Shown here piece by piece: positions 48,252 to 57,776 of a stretch of DNA of 64,000 nucleotides. How positions within the stretch are numbered: the stretch's first letter is position 1; every line of letters starts with the position of its first letter. This DNA comes from Kocuria sp. Its GTDB lineage: Bacteria > Actinomycetota > Actinomycetes > Actinomycetales > Micrococcaceae. The notes below the pieces were generated by a model. The model had not been told where the DNA came from. It saw nothing but the letters and a program-made list of their open reading frames with translations, and ran no database searches. A program made the position numbers and the translations under genes. The DNA is taken from the NCBI RefSeq assembly GCF_030538595.1, contig NZ_JAUNTS010000008.1, positions 1-64,000 on the forward strand. The letters run 5' to 3'.

Positions 48252-49349
48252 TCAGAACGCAGCCTTGGCGGAAGAATCGGTGGCACCGAAATCAGCCACC
48301 ACACCATCCTCATCAACTTCCGGAGCATCATCCTCCAAGATCCCCAACTTGGTCAGGATCTTGTGTTCAATCTCCATGGCCATTTCCGGGTTGTCCCGCA
48401 GGAATCGACGGGCGTTCTCCTTGCCCTGGCCCAGCTGGTCACCCTCATAGGTGAACCAGGCACCGGACTTCTTCACAATGCCCTGCTCCACACCGAGGTC
48501 GATCAACCCGCCCTCCGTGGAGATGCCCTGACCGTAGAGGATGTCGAACTCCGCCTGCTTGAAGGGCGGTGCCATCTTGTTCTTCACAATCTTGGCGCGG
48601 GTTCGGTTGCCCACGGGGTTGGCGCCGTCCTTCAGGGTCTCAATGCGGCGGACATCCACCCGCACGGAGGCGTAGAACTTCAAGGCCTTACCACCGGTGG
48701 TGGTTTCCGGGGAGCCAAAGAAGACACCGATCTTTTCACGCAGCTGGTTGATGAAAATGGCGGTGGTCTTGGAGTGGGACAACCGGCCGGTGATCTTACG
48801 CAGAGCCTGAGACATCAGACGGGCTTGTAGACCCACGTGGGAGTCGCCCATTTCACCTTCGATTTCAGCCTTGGGCACCAGGGCAGCCACGGAGTCGATC
48901 ACCACGATGTCAATGGAGCCAGAGCCCACCAACATGTCCATGATCTCCAGCGCCTGCTCACCCGTATCAGGCTGGGAGACCAGGAGGTTGTCAATGTCCA
49001 CCCCGAGCTTCTGGGCGTAGACCGGGTCCAAGGCGTGTTCGGCGTCAATGAAAGCGGCAATCCCGCCTGCCTTCTGCACGTTGGCTACGGCGTGCAAGGC
49101 CACGGTGGTCTTACCGGAAGATTCCGGTCCGTAGATCTCCACCACGCGACCGCGCGGGAAACCACCCGTGCCCAGAGCCACATCCAGCGCGATGGAACCG
49201 GTGGGAATGACCTCCACCTTCTGTGCCGGCCGCTCCCCCAGACGCATGACGGAGCCCTTGCCGTAGTTTTTGTCGATCTGAGCCAGGACGGTCTCTAGCG
49301 CCTTTTCACGGTTGGCATCCGCATTTACTGCGCTGGTCTTGGGGGCCAT
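48252..49349 (-). CDS. recA: Recombinase RecA
   Basis: DNA strand exchange and LexA co-protease. 365 residues. Walker [15 protein letters not shown] near 72-85, Walker [13 protein letters not shown], the L2/Gln region [21 protein letters not shown] and [14 protein letters not shown]. No intein, unlike some mycobacteria. SOS box and promoter lie ~250 bases upstream, a long leader. ClgR-like and DUF3046 genes are upstream, as in relatives. Confidence 0.98.
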   Translation of the reverse strand: MAPKTSAVNADANREKALETVLAQIDKNYGKGSVMRLGERPAQKVEVIPTGSIALDVALGTGGFPRGRVVEIYGPESSGKTTVALHAVANVQKAGGIAAFIDAEHALDPVYAQKLGVDIDNLLVSQPDTGEQALEIMDMLVGSGSIDIVVIDSVAALVPKAEIEGEMGDSHVGLQARLMSQALRKITGRLSHSKTTAIFINQLREKIGVFFGSPETTTGGKALKFYASVRVDVRRIETLKDGANPVGNRTRAKIVKNKMAPPFKQAEFDILYGQGISTEGGLIDLGVEQGIVKKSGAWFTYEGDQLGQGKENARRFLRDNPEMAMEIEHKILTKLGILEDDAPEVDEDGVVADFGATDSSAKAAF

Positions 49350-49580
49350 GATTCACCTCGTGTGTGTTCGTGGTGCGGCCACTGCGGCCGCCGGGGTGGG
49401 CGGAAAAGTTATGGGGTGCTTGCACTGGGCCACCACCTCCACCCGGAGCTGTCAGAAACAACGCTAAAGCGGGGGTCAGACAACACAAGGCCCGAGCCCA
49501 AAACCGAGGGGGAAGTACTCGGCGTCGAACCCAAAAAGCGCCCTGTGGAGTCATGAGGGCTTGCCTCAAGCACGACCGCT

Positions 49581-49611
49581 ACCTTACACAATTTATCGAA
49601 CACATGTTCGG
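49581..49611 (-). promoter_or_regulatory. recA promoter with LexA SOS box
   Basis: TCGAACACATGTTCGG (49596-49611) matches the SOS consensus at all but the last base. The minus-strand -10 TAAGGT (49581-49586) lies just downstream, so LexA would cover the spacer and -35. The interval 49350-49660 (311 bases) holds this site and the recA leader; no gene seen. Confidence 0.85.
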
Positions 49612-49660
49612 ATGGATGGTGCGGGCGTGTCACGCTGTGAAGAGTTCTCCCACGTGACGG

Positions 49661-49882
49661 TTACTTCTTGGGCTCCATGTCAGGGCCCCACCACCGACCC
49701 TCCGGAACGTCCTGATCCTTGCACAGCGCAAACCACACCGTCTTGGGGTCCACGCCATCGCGCAGTGCCTGCTCGGCGGTGCGGTGGTTCAGTTCCCCCA
49801 GCACCGTGTCCTGGGCCAACATCCGCCCCTGGGCGGCACCGAATTCGTGCGAGAGCATCTGGTAAAACCGGCTCAGCCTCAA
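49661..49882 (-). CDS. DUF3046 protein
   Basis: A 73-residue protein with the family pattern MRLSRFYQMLSHEFGAAQG, LGELNHRTAEQALRDG and ending VPEGRWWGPD. DUF3046 occurs almost only in Actinobacteria, between clgR and recA, as here; function unknown. Start is TTG at 49882 with GGAGGG six bases upstream. A competing GTG in another frame is a shadow. Confidence 0.88.
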   Translation of the reverse strand: MRLSRFYQMLSHEFGAAQGRMLAQDTVLGELNHRTAEQALRDGVDPKTVWFALCKDQDVPEGRWWGPDMEPKK

Positions 49883-49943
49883 TTTTCACCCTCCATCACA
49901 CATCACATCACTGAAACAAAAACACTCCCACCGCAAAACAGCA

Positions 49944-49974
49944 GGACCCACCCGCCACAATGGCCGATGGGTCC
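49944..49974 (-). terminator. Hairpin downstream of the clgR-like gene
   Basis: Stem GGACCCA / TGGGTCC around a 17-base loop lies about 60 bases past the regulator's stop codon. TGCTGTTTTGC follows on the minus strand, a weak U-tract. Likely terminates the regulator transcript ahead of DUF3046. Confidence 0.5.
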
Positions 49975-50036
49975 CAATGCCGTTCGGGGACGCTGGTCTC
50001 AACTCAGCGTGCCCCCGCACGTTGCGAGTTCAAACC

Positions 50037-50426
50037 TCAGTGGGCGCGAACGCCAAATTCGTGCTGGTACTGCTCGCGCAGTTCCGCGGGCACAGTGTCC
50101 GGTGCCAGGTTGCCCTCAACCTCAGCAACACGATCTGCCACCTCACGCAGCATGGCGGAGACGGGCACGTCCAGTGCAGCGCAGATGGAGGCCAGCAGTT
50201 CCGAGGAAGCTTCCTTCTGCCCGCGCTCCACTTCACTGAGGTACCCCAGCGAAACTCGGGCGGAGTGCGAAACCTCACGCAGGGTGCGTCCCTGCCGCTG
50301 GCGGACTGAACGTAGGACCTCACCGATTTCCTGGCGCAGGACAACGGGCTTGGGTTCCGCGTGAGCGGAATCGTTGATGGAAGTGGTTTCGACGTCCTTC
50401 CAGCGGATGACGCCGTTGACTGACAC
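50037..50426 (-). CDS. clgR: ClgR-like XRE transcription regulator
   Basis: 129 residues. XRE/Cro helix-turn-helix: [47 protein letters not shown] (residues ~35-95). ClgR activates clp protease and related genes in actinobacteria and typically stands between cinA and recA, as here. The assigned GTG (50426) has no ribosome site; a strong GAGGAG lies 6 bases before an in-frame ATT at 50447, leaving the true start open. Confidence 0.85.
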   Translation of the reverse strand: MSVNGVIRWKDVETTSINDSAHAEPKPVVLRQEIGEVLRSVRQRQGRTLREVSHSARVSLGYLSEVERGQKEASSELLASICAALDVPVSAMLREVADRVAEVEGNLAPDTVPAELREQYQHEFGVRAH

Positions 50427-50590
50427 GGGGGTCTTGGTCGTCGTAATGATTGGCTCCTCAATCGTGCGGAAAAATCTCCGCGTGGCCCGGTGCTCTGCCG
50501 ATCAGCTCGGCACCGGATGGCCCTTCCCTGGGCCGTTCGACGGGTACAACCGCCGAACAGGTCACCATTGTTCCCGATAGTTTCCCAGAT

Positions 50591-51097
50591 TTACTGGGAG
50601 CTTTCTGAGAGCTGACAGTGCACCGCGAGTTCGGTCAGTGCCACTTCCACACAAGCCTGCCGGATCTGAGGTCGCGTACCGTCCAGGTGCAACTCCAGGC
50701 TGCGGGTTCCGCCGAGGCCGGCCAGCCCCACGTACACGGTGCCCACGGGTTTGCCGTCATGCGGTTCCGGACCTGCCACGCCCGTGGTGGCCACGGCGAC
50801 GTCGACCCCCAGCACCTCACGCGCACCCCGCGCCATGTCCTCTGCCACCTGGGCATCTACCGCGCCAACTCGGTCCAGAAGCTCAGCGGAAACCCCCAGT
50901 ACCCGGGTTTTCACGGCGTGCGAATAGGACACGACTGCACCTTCAAAAACCGCAGATGCGCCCGGGACGGACACCAGTGCGGCGGCCACGGACCCTCCGG
51001 TCAATGATTCCGCAGTGCCCACCGTCAGGTGACACTGCGCTGCCACCGCCACCGCGCGTCGGGCTGCTTCCAGAGCGGCTTCTTCATGACTCCCCAT
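50591..51097 (-). CDS. CinA-family nicotinamide-nucleotide amidohydrolase
   Basis: 168-residue stand-alone CinA C-terminal domain (PncC). Motifs TVGTAESLTGGSVAAALVSV, GAVVSYSHAVKTRVLGVS and VAVATTGVAGPEPHDGKPVGTVYVGL. PncC deamidates NMN to nicotinate mononucleotide in NAD salvage. Sits between pgsA and the clgR-like gene, a common order. Starts 18 bases after pgsA ends. Confidence 0.92.
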   Translation of the reverse strand: MGSHEEAALEAARRAVAVAAQCHLTVGTAESLTGGSVAAALVSVPGASAVFEGAVVSYSHAVKTRVLGVSAELLDRVGAVDAQVAEDMARGAREVLGVDVAVATTGVAGPEPHDGKPVGTVYVGLAGLGGTRSLELHLDGTRPQIRQACVEVALTELAVHCQLSESSQ

Positions 51098-51114
51098 GAC
51101 GCTGCTCCGGTGAA

Positions 51115-51741
51115 TCAGCTGTTGTCCACGGGACGCCCCGCAGCCAAGGCGTCACGGCGCAATTGCCACGCCTTGATCACGTAATCAATGCCCGTCACCA
51201 CGGTGGAGATCAACGCCAGCGCCATGAAGAACCAACCCAGCCAAGCCCACCAGGCACCCACCACGGGCACCAGCGGCAGAATCATGACCAGCAGGGCAAT
51301 GGTCTGCAGCACGGTCTTGAGCTTGCCACCCTTGCCCGCAGCCATCACGCCGTAGCGGATCACCACAAAGCGCATGAGCGTGATGCCCCATTCGCGCACC
51401 AGGATCACAATGGTGACCCACCACCACAGTTCTCCCAGGATGGAGAGCACCACGAACGCAGCCCCCGTGAGGAGCTTGTCCGCAATGGGGTCAGCAATTT
51501 TGCCGAATGAGGTGATCAGCCCGCGGGCCCGTGCAATGTCCCCATCCAACTTGTCCGTGAACATGGCCAGGGCGAACACACCGAAGGCAGCCCACCGCAT
51601 GGCCTGGGAGTCATGCCCGAAAGGACCGCCTGCCACCAGGAACCACACAAACAACGGGACCAACAGAATCCGCAGGGTGGTCAGTGCGTTTGGCAGATTC
51701 CAGTTGGAGGCGTTGGGTGCTTGCGCGTCAGTGGTTGTCAT
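51115..51741 (-). CDS. pgsA: CDP-alcohol phosphatidyltransferase (phosphatidylglycerophosphate synthase)
   Basis: Membrane enzyme making phosphatidylglycerophosphate from CDP-diacylglycerol. 208 residues, several membrane helices. Full CDP-OH-P motif: DGDIARARGLITSF then GKIADPIAD, with all catalytic Asp residues. Lies between ftsK and cinA, the usual actinobacterial place for the PgsA paralogue. Four bases separate it from ftsK. Confidence 0.92.
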   Translation of the reverse strand: MTTTDAQAPNASNWNLPNALTTLRILLVPLFVWFLVAGGPFGHDSQAMRWAAFGVFALAMFTDKLDGDIARARGLITSFGKIADPIADKLLTGAAFVVLSILGELWWWVTIVILVREWGITLMRFVVIRYGVMAAGKGGKLKTVLQTIALLVMILPLVPVVGAWWAWLGWFFMALALISTVVTGIDYVIKAWQLRRDALAAGRPVDNS

Positions 51742-51745
51742 CGGT

Positions 51746-54745
51746 TCATCGTCCCGTCAGCTGCCAGGCGTCGTCAGATGCGGACTCCTCGGCGTCGTCG
51801 TAGTAATCAGTGACAGCCGGACCCGTGGGCTCGGCCAAGGGGTCCACACCGGAGTCCCCGCTGGATCCCCCCGTGCCCGCGTGCTCCTGGGCACCCACGA
51901 CGACGGCGGTCGGCGGTTCCTCCCCGCGGATCACCGCCAGCGTGGCGGCAAGATCGTCCGGGCGGACCAGCACGTCGCGGGCCTTGGAGCCCTCGGAGGG
52001 GCCCACCACCCCGCGGGATTCCATGAGGTCCATCAGACGGCCCGCTTTGGCAAAACCCACACGCAGCTTGCGCTGCAGCATGGAGGTGGAGCCGAACTGC
52101 GTGGTGACCACCAGCTCAACCGCCTGCAGCAGAACGTCGAGGTCGTCCCCGATGTCCTCGTCAATCTCCTTCTTGGGGGCCTCCTGCACCACGTCCTCAC
52201 GGTAGTTGGCCTTCATCTGAGACTTGACGTGCTCCACAACCTGGTGAATCTCAGATTCCGCAACCCAGGCACCCTGCACACGCATGGGCTTGGAGGCACC
52301 CATGGGCAGGAACAGGGCGTCACCTTGACCGATCAGTTTCTCCGCGCCCGGCTGATCCAGCACCACGCGGGAGTCGGTCACGGAGGAGGTGGCAAAGGCC
52401 ATGCGGGAAGGCACGTTGGCCTTGATCAGACCGGTCACCACGTCCACGGAGGGGCGCTGGGTGGCCAACACCAGGTGGATACCGGCCGCACGGGCCAGCT
52501 GGGTGATGCGCACAATGGCATCTTCCACATCGCGGGGGGCCACCATCATCAGATCGGCAAGCTCATCCACGATCACCAGCAGGTACGGGTACGGCTTGAT
52601 CTTGCGCTTGGAGCCGGGTTCCGGCTGAACCTTGCCGTTGCGCACACCCTTGTTGAAGTCATCAATGTGTTTGTAGCCGTAGTGCGAAAGATCGTCATAG
52701 CGGGCATCCATTTCCCGCACCACCCACTGCAGGGCTTCAGCAGCCTTCTTGGGGTTGGTGATGATCGGGGTGATCAGATGCGGCACGCCTTCATAGGCGG
52801 TGAGTTCCACGCGCTTGGGGTCCACCATGACCATGCGCACCTCATCCGGGGTGGCGCGCATGAGCAGGGAAACGATCATGGAGTTCACGAAGGAGGACTT
52901 ACCGGCACCGGTGGCACCGGCCACCAGCATGTGCGGCATCTTGGCCAGGTTGGCCACCACAAAGCCGCCCTCAACGTCCTTGCCCACGCCCATGACCATG
53001 GGGTGGTCGTTCTTCCGGGCCGCTTGCGAACGCAGAACGTCACCCAACACCACGGTTTCGCGGTCCGTGTTGGGAATCTCAATACCGATGGCGGATTTGC
53101 CCGGGATGGGAGAGAGGATGCGGACATCCGAGGACGCCACGGCGTAGGAGATGTTCTTGGACAGCGCGGTGACCTTCTCCACCTTGGTCCCCGGGGCCAG
53201 CTCAATTTCATAGCGGGTGACCGTGGGGCCACGGGAGAAACCGGTGACCTCCGCGTCCACCTTGAACTGCTGCATGGTCTCCGTCAACGCCCGCACCACG
53301 GCGTCGTTGGCTTCCGAACGCTCCTTGGCGGGCGCCCCCTGGATCAACGACGACGACGACGGCAGCGAGTACGCCACGTCCCCATCCAGCTGCAGCTGTT
53401 CCGTACGTTCGGGGATCGGAGTGGCCTGCGCAGAAGGAGTATGGCCAGCAGGGACCGGTGCGGGGATCACGGTGGTGTCCCCGTCCGTGCCGTCGGCGTC
53501 AATCAGTGCGGCTGCTCCGGAACCGGCAGCGGTGTCTGCCGCTCCCGTTCCTGCTGCCTCAAGACCCTGTTCACGGCGCAGTTCCTGGGCGGCCAGTTGA
53601 TCGCGGGTGAGGCGTTTCTGTCCCGGACGCAAGCCGGGTCCGGACGAGCCGGCTGCGGACCGGGCAGCGGCGTCGTCGTGATCCGCCGCGCCCTCAAGGG
53701 GTGAACCTGCTTGATTTGCGGACTCGACGTTGAACACTGAGGCCGCTGCGCTGCGGCGGGCGGAGGGCCCAGTCTGCTCCACCACGGGCACCTGATCCGT
53801 GGCTTCCCCGATCACCGCGGTCTCAAAAGCCTCATCCCCGTGGTAGGCGTCCAACCGCTCGCGCTCAGCGTTTTTGCGGTCCTGTTTGGCCTTCTTCCGG
53901 GCCGCCCGCCGTGCCGCACGGTCATGGGTGGGGGCGGGGTCGCGGTCGTTGAGGTAGGAGCGGTCGTGGTCATCGGCACTGAGATCAGCAGTGGAATCCC
54001 CCCGAGTACGGCCGGGATCAGCCCCGAGCACGGCGTCCCAGGCATGGGCAAGTCGCGGACCGATCTGGGCAAGAGGTGTGCCCGTGATGATCAGAATGGA
54101 CAGAGCCAGAACGACCCCGCACAGCACCGCTGCCCCCACGGGAGTCACCACGGAACCCAACGGGCCGGCCACCAGGTAGCCAAAGGCGCCACCGGCCGTG
54201 AGGCGAGCGTCAAAACTCTCCGTGACCCCTGGCGAACCACCGATCACGTGGGCCACGCCTGCACCGGCCAGGATGGCGACCGTCAGGCCCACAGCAATCC
54301 GATTGTTGGTGGAGGTGGGAATCGGGCGCCGGAAAACTCGCACGGCAAAGCCAATCAGGGCCAGGGGCAAGGCCAGCGCGGCCCAGCCGATCAGCCCTGC
54401 CACCAACCAGTGCACACCGTATGCGGCTGGCGAAACCACGGGGACGCCCGCCCCGTACAGGGCCCACCACTCAACCACCGCCACCACCAGACCAGTGGTG
54501 AGCAGCACCAAAGCACCGCCGTCCCGGCGGTCTTGGGGTTCAAGGTCAGTTCGGAGTGTGCCGATGCGTCGGACTGCGCCACCGATCAGGTGCGCAAACC
54601 AGAGCCAAGTGCCTACAAGGGCCTCCACCGCGCGCTCACCAAAACCGGGCTGTGGGTTGTTTGAAGAACCCTTTTTTGCCTTCGAGTTGGTGGAACCGCG
54701 CGACGTCGATGCACCCTTGCGGGCGGGGGAAGTACGAGTCGCCAT
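51746..54745 (-). CDS. ftsK: DNA translocase FtsK
   Basis: Septal DNA pump for chromosome segregation. 999 residues. Four N-terminal membrane helices (about 60-230: ALVLLTTGLVVAVVEWWAL, GLIGWAALALPLALIGFAV and others), a ~250-residue acidic/Ala linker, then the motor with Walker A VAGATGAGKSSFVN near 613 and Walker B LLVIVDELADLMM. C-terminal gamma winged helix (STSMLQRKLRVGFAKAGRLM) recognises KOPS-like DNA. Complete. Confidence 0.97.
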   Translation of the reverse strand: MATRTSPARKGASTSRGSTNSKAKKGSSNNPQPGFGERAVEALVGTWLWFAHLIGGAVRRIGTLRTDLEPQDRRDGGALVLLTTGLVVAVVEWWALYGAGVPVVSPAAYGVHWLVAGLIGWAALALPLALIGFAVRVFRRPIPTSTNNRIAVGLTVAILAGAGVAHVIGGSPGVTESFDARLTAGGAFGYLVAGPLGSVVTPVGAAVLCGVVLALSILIITGTPLAQIGPRLAHAWDAVLGADPGRTRGDSTADLSADDHDRSYLNDRDPAPTHDRAARRAARKKAKQDRKNAERERLDAYHGDEAFETAVIGEATDQVPVVEQTGPSARRSAAASVFNVESANQAGSPLEGAADHDDAAARSAAGSSGPGLRPGQKRLTRDQLAAQELRREQGLEAAGTGAADTAAGSGAAALIDADGTDGDTTVIPAPVPAGHTPSAQATPIPERTEQLQLDGDVAYSLPSSSSLIQGAPAKERSEANDAVVRALTETMQQFKVDAEVTGFSRGPTVTRYEIELAPGTKVEKVTALSKNISYAVASSDVRILSPIPGKSAIGIEIPNTDRETVVLGDVLRSQAARKNDHPMVMGVGKDVEGGFVVANLAKMPHMLVAGATGAGKSSFVNSMIVSLLMRATPDEVRMVMVDPKRVELTAYEGVPHLITPIITNPKKAAEALQWVVREMDARYDDLSHYGYKHIDDFNKGVRNGKVQPEPGSKRKIKPYPYLLVIVDELADLMMVAPRDVEDAIVRITQLARAAGIHLVLATQRPSVDVVTGLIKANVPSRMAFATSSVTDSRVVLDQPGAEKLIGQGDALFLPMGASKPMRVQGAWVAESEIHQVVEHVKSQMKANYREDVVQEAPKKEIDEDIGDDLDVLLQAVELVVTTQFGSTSMLQRKLRVGFAKAGRLMDLMESRGVVGPSEGSKARDVLVRPDDLAATLAVIRGEEPPTAVVVGAQEHAGTGGSSGDSGVDPLAEPTGPAVTDYYDDAEESASDDAWQLTGR

Positions 54746-54781
54746 ACAACCAGGGTAAACGACGCCGACGGTGAGGTGCGA

Positions 54782-55090
54782 TCAGTCGCCGTTGCGCCGG
54801 TCCCGCTCAGCGTCTTCCCGGGCCCAACGCCGCCGGTTGACGTCATCACGCAGGATCAGGAACCAGATCACGCTGAAAACCATCAGCACGGCGCCGATCA
54901 AAAAACCTGCGGAGGCCAAGCCCATGGTCAGGATCTCCGGATCTGTTGCCACGCACTCCCGTGACATGTCTCCGGCCGGGCAGTCTGACCATGGGCGGAT
55001 CATGACCAGCACCCCGGCAACCAAGCTGGCCGCCGAAATCACGGCGCCCAGCACCAGCATGATGATGCGGGGTTTGCCGAAGCTGCTCAT
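54782..55090 (-). CDS. Small two-helix membrane protein
   Basis: 102 residues from ATG 55090. Helices near 9-30 (IIMLVLGAVISAASLVAGVLVMI) and 56-80 (MGLASAGFLIGAVLMVFSVIWFLIL), with a Cys-containing external loop (SDCPAGDMSRECVAT) that could form a disulphide, and a charged C-terminal RRRWAREDAERDRR. No family recognised. Placed between rnj and ftsK, 16 bases past the rnj stop. Confidence 0.75.
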   Translation of the reverse strand: MSSFGKPRIIMLVLGAVISAASLVAGVLVMIRPWSDCPAGDMSRECVATDPEILTMGLASAGFLIGAVLMVFSVIWFLILRDDVNRRRWAREDAERDRRNGD

Positions 55091-55106
55091 GGTGAAGACC
55101 TCACCT

Positions 55107-56807
55107 TCAGTTCTTGGCGTCCGATTCGACCACCACGGGCACAATCATGGGCTTGCGGCGCAGCTTGCGTCCCACCCACGGGCCGATGGTCCGGCGGACA
55201 ATCTGCTGGAGTTGATGCGTGGTGTACTGCTTGGGTTCATGCAGCGCATCCTCCAGGGCACCCGTGATCTTGGGGATGATGTCGTCAAAGACACGGTCAT
55301 CCTCGGCCACGCCACGTGCGTGGACATCCGGGCCGTTGACCACCCGTTTCTGTTTGCGATCAATCACGGCCACCACGGAGACAAAGCCCTCTTCACCCAG
55401 GACAATACGGTCCTTGAGGTCCTCTTCGGTGATCTCACCCACGGAGGAACCGTCCACGTAGACAAACTTGATCTCATGACCGCCCACAATTCGGGCTTTG
55501 TGATCCTTCATGTCCACGCAGGTGCCGTTTTCGGTCAGCAGCACGTTCTCCGGGGGCACACCCGTGGCCTCGGCCAGTTCACCGTTGGCCATCAGGTGGC
55601 GGATCTCACCGTGTACGGGCATCACGTATTCGGGTTCCACAATGTTGTAGCAGTACAGCAGCTCACCCGCTGAGGCGTGGCCGGACACGTGCACCTTGGC
55701 ATTGGACTTGTGCACCACGTGAGCACCCAAGCGCATCAGCCCGTTGATGATCCTGAACACGGAGTTTTCGTTGCCCGGGATCAAGGAGGAGGCCAGGATC
55801 ACGGTGTCACCTTCACGGACCTGCACGCGGTGGTCACCGCGCGCCATCCGGGACAGCGCTGCCATGGGTTCCCCCTGGGAGCCGGTGCACATGATGACCA
55901 GTTCGTCATCCCGGAACTGCTCCACCTTGCGCTGATCCACCAGCACGCCTTCGGGCACATCCAGGTAGCCCAGCTCTGCGGCGATCCCCATGTTGCGTTC
56001 CATGGAACGCCCCATCAGAGCCACCTTGCGCCCGGAGGCCACGGCGGCGTCGAGCACCTGCTGCACGCGGTGCACGTGCGAGGAGAAGGAGGCCACCACC
56101 ACCTTCTGATTGGACTTCTGGATCACATCAGCCAGCACTCCCCCAATGTCTTTTTCCGTGGGGGTGAAGCCTGGGACTTCTGCGTTGGTGGAGTCGGTCA
56201 GGAACAGATCCACGCCTTCCTCACCCAGGCGGGCAAAGTGGCGCAGGTCCGTGATCCGGCCGTCCAGTGGCAGCTGGTCCATCTTGAAGTCGCCGGTGTG
56301 CAGCACGGTTCCCGCTTTGGTGCGCATGAACACGGCCAGGGCGTCCGGAATCGAGTGGTTCACGGCCACGAACTCGCATTCAAATTCGCCCAGTTTCTCC
56401 ACCTGACCCTCGCGTACGGTCAGCGTGTAGGGCTTGATGCGGTGTTCACGCAGCTTGGCTTCCACCAGAGCCAAAGTCAGCTGGGAACCAAGGATCGGAA
56501 TGTCCGCGCGGCGCTTCAACAAATACGGCACAGCGCCAATGTGATCCTCATGCCCGTGGGTGAGCACAATGGCCACAATGTCATCCAGGCGGTCCTCGAT
56601 GTGGGAGATGTCCGGGAGGATCAGGTCCACGCCGGGCTGATTCTCCTCTGGGAAGAGCACACCGCAGTCCACGATGAGCAACTGACCGTTGATCTCGAAC
56701 ACGGTCATGTTGCGCCCCACCTCACCCAGGCCACCCAGCGGGGTCACCCGCAAGGTGTCTTTGCCCAGGGCAGGCGGTGCGCTCAAGTTTTCCATCCAAT
56801 GGGTCAT
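55107..56807 (-). CDS. rnj: Ribonuclease J
   Basis: 5'-3' exo/endonuclease of mRNA decay and rRNA maturation. 566 residues. Metallo-beta-lactamase motifs: THGHEDHIGAVPYLL (near 85), AVNHSIPDALAVF, LHTGDFKMDQ, and beta-CASP HASAGELL region with SGHA. C-terminal domain ends RPIGPWVGRKLRRKP. AAAGGGG precedes the ATG. Follows dapA by 44 bases, as typical in actinobacteria. Confidence 0.96.
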   Translation of the reverse strand: MTHWMENLSAPPALGKDTLRVTPLGGLGEVGRNMTVFEINGQLLIVDCGVLFPEENQPGVDLILPDISHIEDRLDDIVAIVLTHGHEDHIGAVPYLLKRRADIPILGSQLTLALVEAKLREHRIKPYTLTVREGQVEKLGEFECEFVAVNHSIPDALAVFMRTKAGTVLHTGDFKMDQLPLDGRITDLRHFARLGEEGVDLFLTDSTNAEVPGFTPTEKDIGGVLADVIQKSNQKVVVASFSSHVHRVQQVLDAAVASGRKVALMGRSMERNMGIAAELGYLDVPEGVLVDQRKVEQFRDDELVIMCTGSQGEPMAALSRMARGDHRVQVREGDTVILASSLIPGNENSVFRIINGLMRLGAHVVHKSNAKVHVSGHASAGELLYCYNIVEPEYVMPVHGEIRHLMANGELAEATGVPPENVLLTENGTCVDMKDHKARIVGGHEIKFVYVDGSSVGEITEEDLKDRIVLGEEGFVSVVAVIDRKQKRVVNGPDVHARGVAEDDRVFDDIIPKITGALEDALHEPKQYTTHQLQQIVRRTIGPWVGRKLRRKPMIVPVVVESDAKN

Positions 56808-56851
56808 GCGACCCCTTTCTCATGGTTGCTGCTCTCAAGGGAGAGCGTTGA

Positions 56852-57766
56852 TCAAATCTTCAAAGTGTTGGCGATGACGGACCCGTTGAGATCGGCCGTC
56901 ATGGCAGCCAGTTCAGCTTCCGTGGCATCCACGTAAGGCAGGCGAACGCGGTGGTTGGGCAGCACGGACTGCCAGTTCAAAATCTGCTTGGCCGCAACTG
57001 CACCTGGCACATGGGTCATGGTGGCCCGCACCACGGGCTCCAGGTCATGGGCGATCTGCAGTGCTTCCTGCAAGTTGTCCGCGTTGACCGCATCAATCAA
57101 CCGGCGGAACCGGGGGGTGTCCACGTGGGTGGTGACCCCCACCAGGCCCACGGCCCCCACGGACATCCAGGGCAGTACCAGGCCGTCATCCCCGGAGTAG
57201 AACAGCAGGTCGGTTTCTGCGATCACACGCATACCGGCCACCAGGTCCGCCTTGGCGTCCTTGACGGCCACGATCTTGGGGTGCTCGGCCAACCGCAGCA
57301 GCGTGTCCACGGACAGCGGGATGCCTGTACGGCCGGGAATGTCATAGAGCATGATCGGGAGGTCCACGGCATCTGCCACGGTTTCAAAATGAGCCACCAC
57401 ACCGGCTTGGGTGGGCTTGTTGTAGTACGGGGTGACAATCAGCAGACCGTCCATGCCTGCCTTCTGGGCCTGGGCGGAGAGGTGCAGCGTGTGGTGGGTG
57501 TCATTGGACCCGGCACCGGCCACCAGGGCCACCTTGTCCCCCACGGCATCCCGCACGGTGCTGAACACGGCAAAGTGCTCATCATCCGTCATGGTGGAGT
57601 ATTCACCGGTGGTGCCACCCACCACCAGACCGTCACAGCCTTGCTCCACCAGGCGGATGGCCAGAGCTTCCGTTGCGGCCAGGTCCACGGCGCCGTCGTC
57701 CTTGAAGGGGGTGACCATGGCGGTGAGCAGTGTTCCGAACAGAGGCTTGTCCTGGTGCGCAGTCAT
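56852..57766 (-). CDS. dapA: 4-hydroxy-tetrahydrodipicolinate synthase
   Basis: First step of the lysine branch, pyruvate plus aspartate semialdehyde. 304 residues from ATG 57766; an open frame to 58087 is rejected. Motifs GTLLTAMVTPFKDDG, GGTTGEYSTMTDDEH, catalytic Tyr in ITPYYNKPTQ region (VTPYYNKP) and Schiff-base Lys in VAVKDAKADL. Starts 10 bases after the TPR-like protein gene; dapB lies just beyond that. Confidence 0.96.
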   Translation of the reverse strand: MTAHQDKPLFGTLLTAMVTPFKDDGAVDLAATEALAIRLVEQGCDGLVVGGTTGEYSTMTDDEHFAVFSTVRDAVGDKVALVAGAGSNDTHHTLHLSAQAQKAGMDGLLIVTPYYNKPTQAGVVAHFETVADAVDLPIMLYDIPGRTGIPLSVDTLLRLAEHPKIVAVKDAKADLVAGMRVIAETDLLFYSGDDGLVLPWMSVGAVGLVGVTTHVDTPRFRRLIDAVNADNLQEALQIAHDLEPVVRATMTHVPGAVAAKQILNWQSVLPNHRVRLPYVDATEAELAAMTADLNGSVIANTLKI

Positions 57767-57776
57767 GGCATACACC

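Noticed and set aside
49680-49889. Alternative 69-codon frame over DUF3046
   Set aside because: The DUF3046 frame has family signatures and a better-spaced ribosome site at TTG 49882.
51374-53704. 776-codon plus-strand open frame opposite pgsA and ftsK
   Set aside because: Shadow of ftsK, whose membrane helices, Walker motifs and gamma domain are intact; the antisense product is low-complexity His/Gly.
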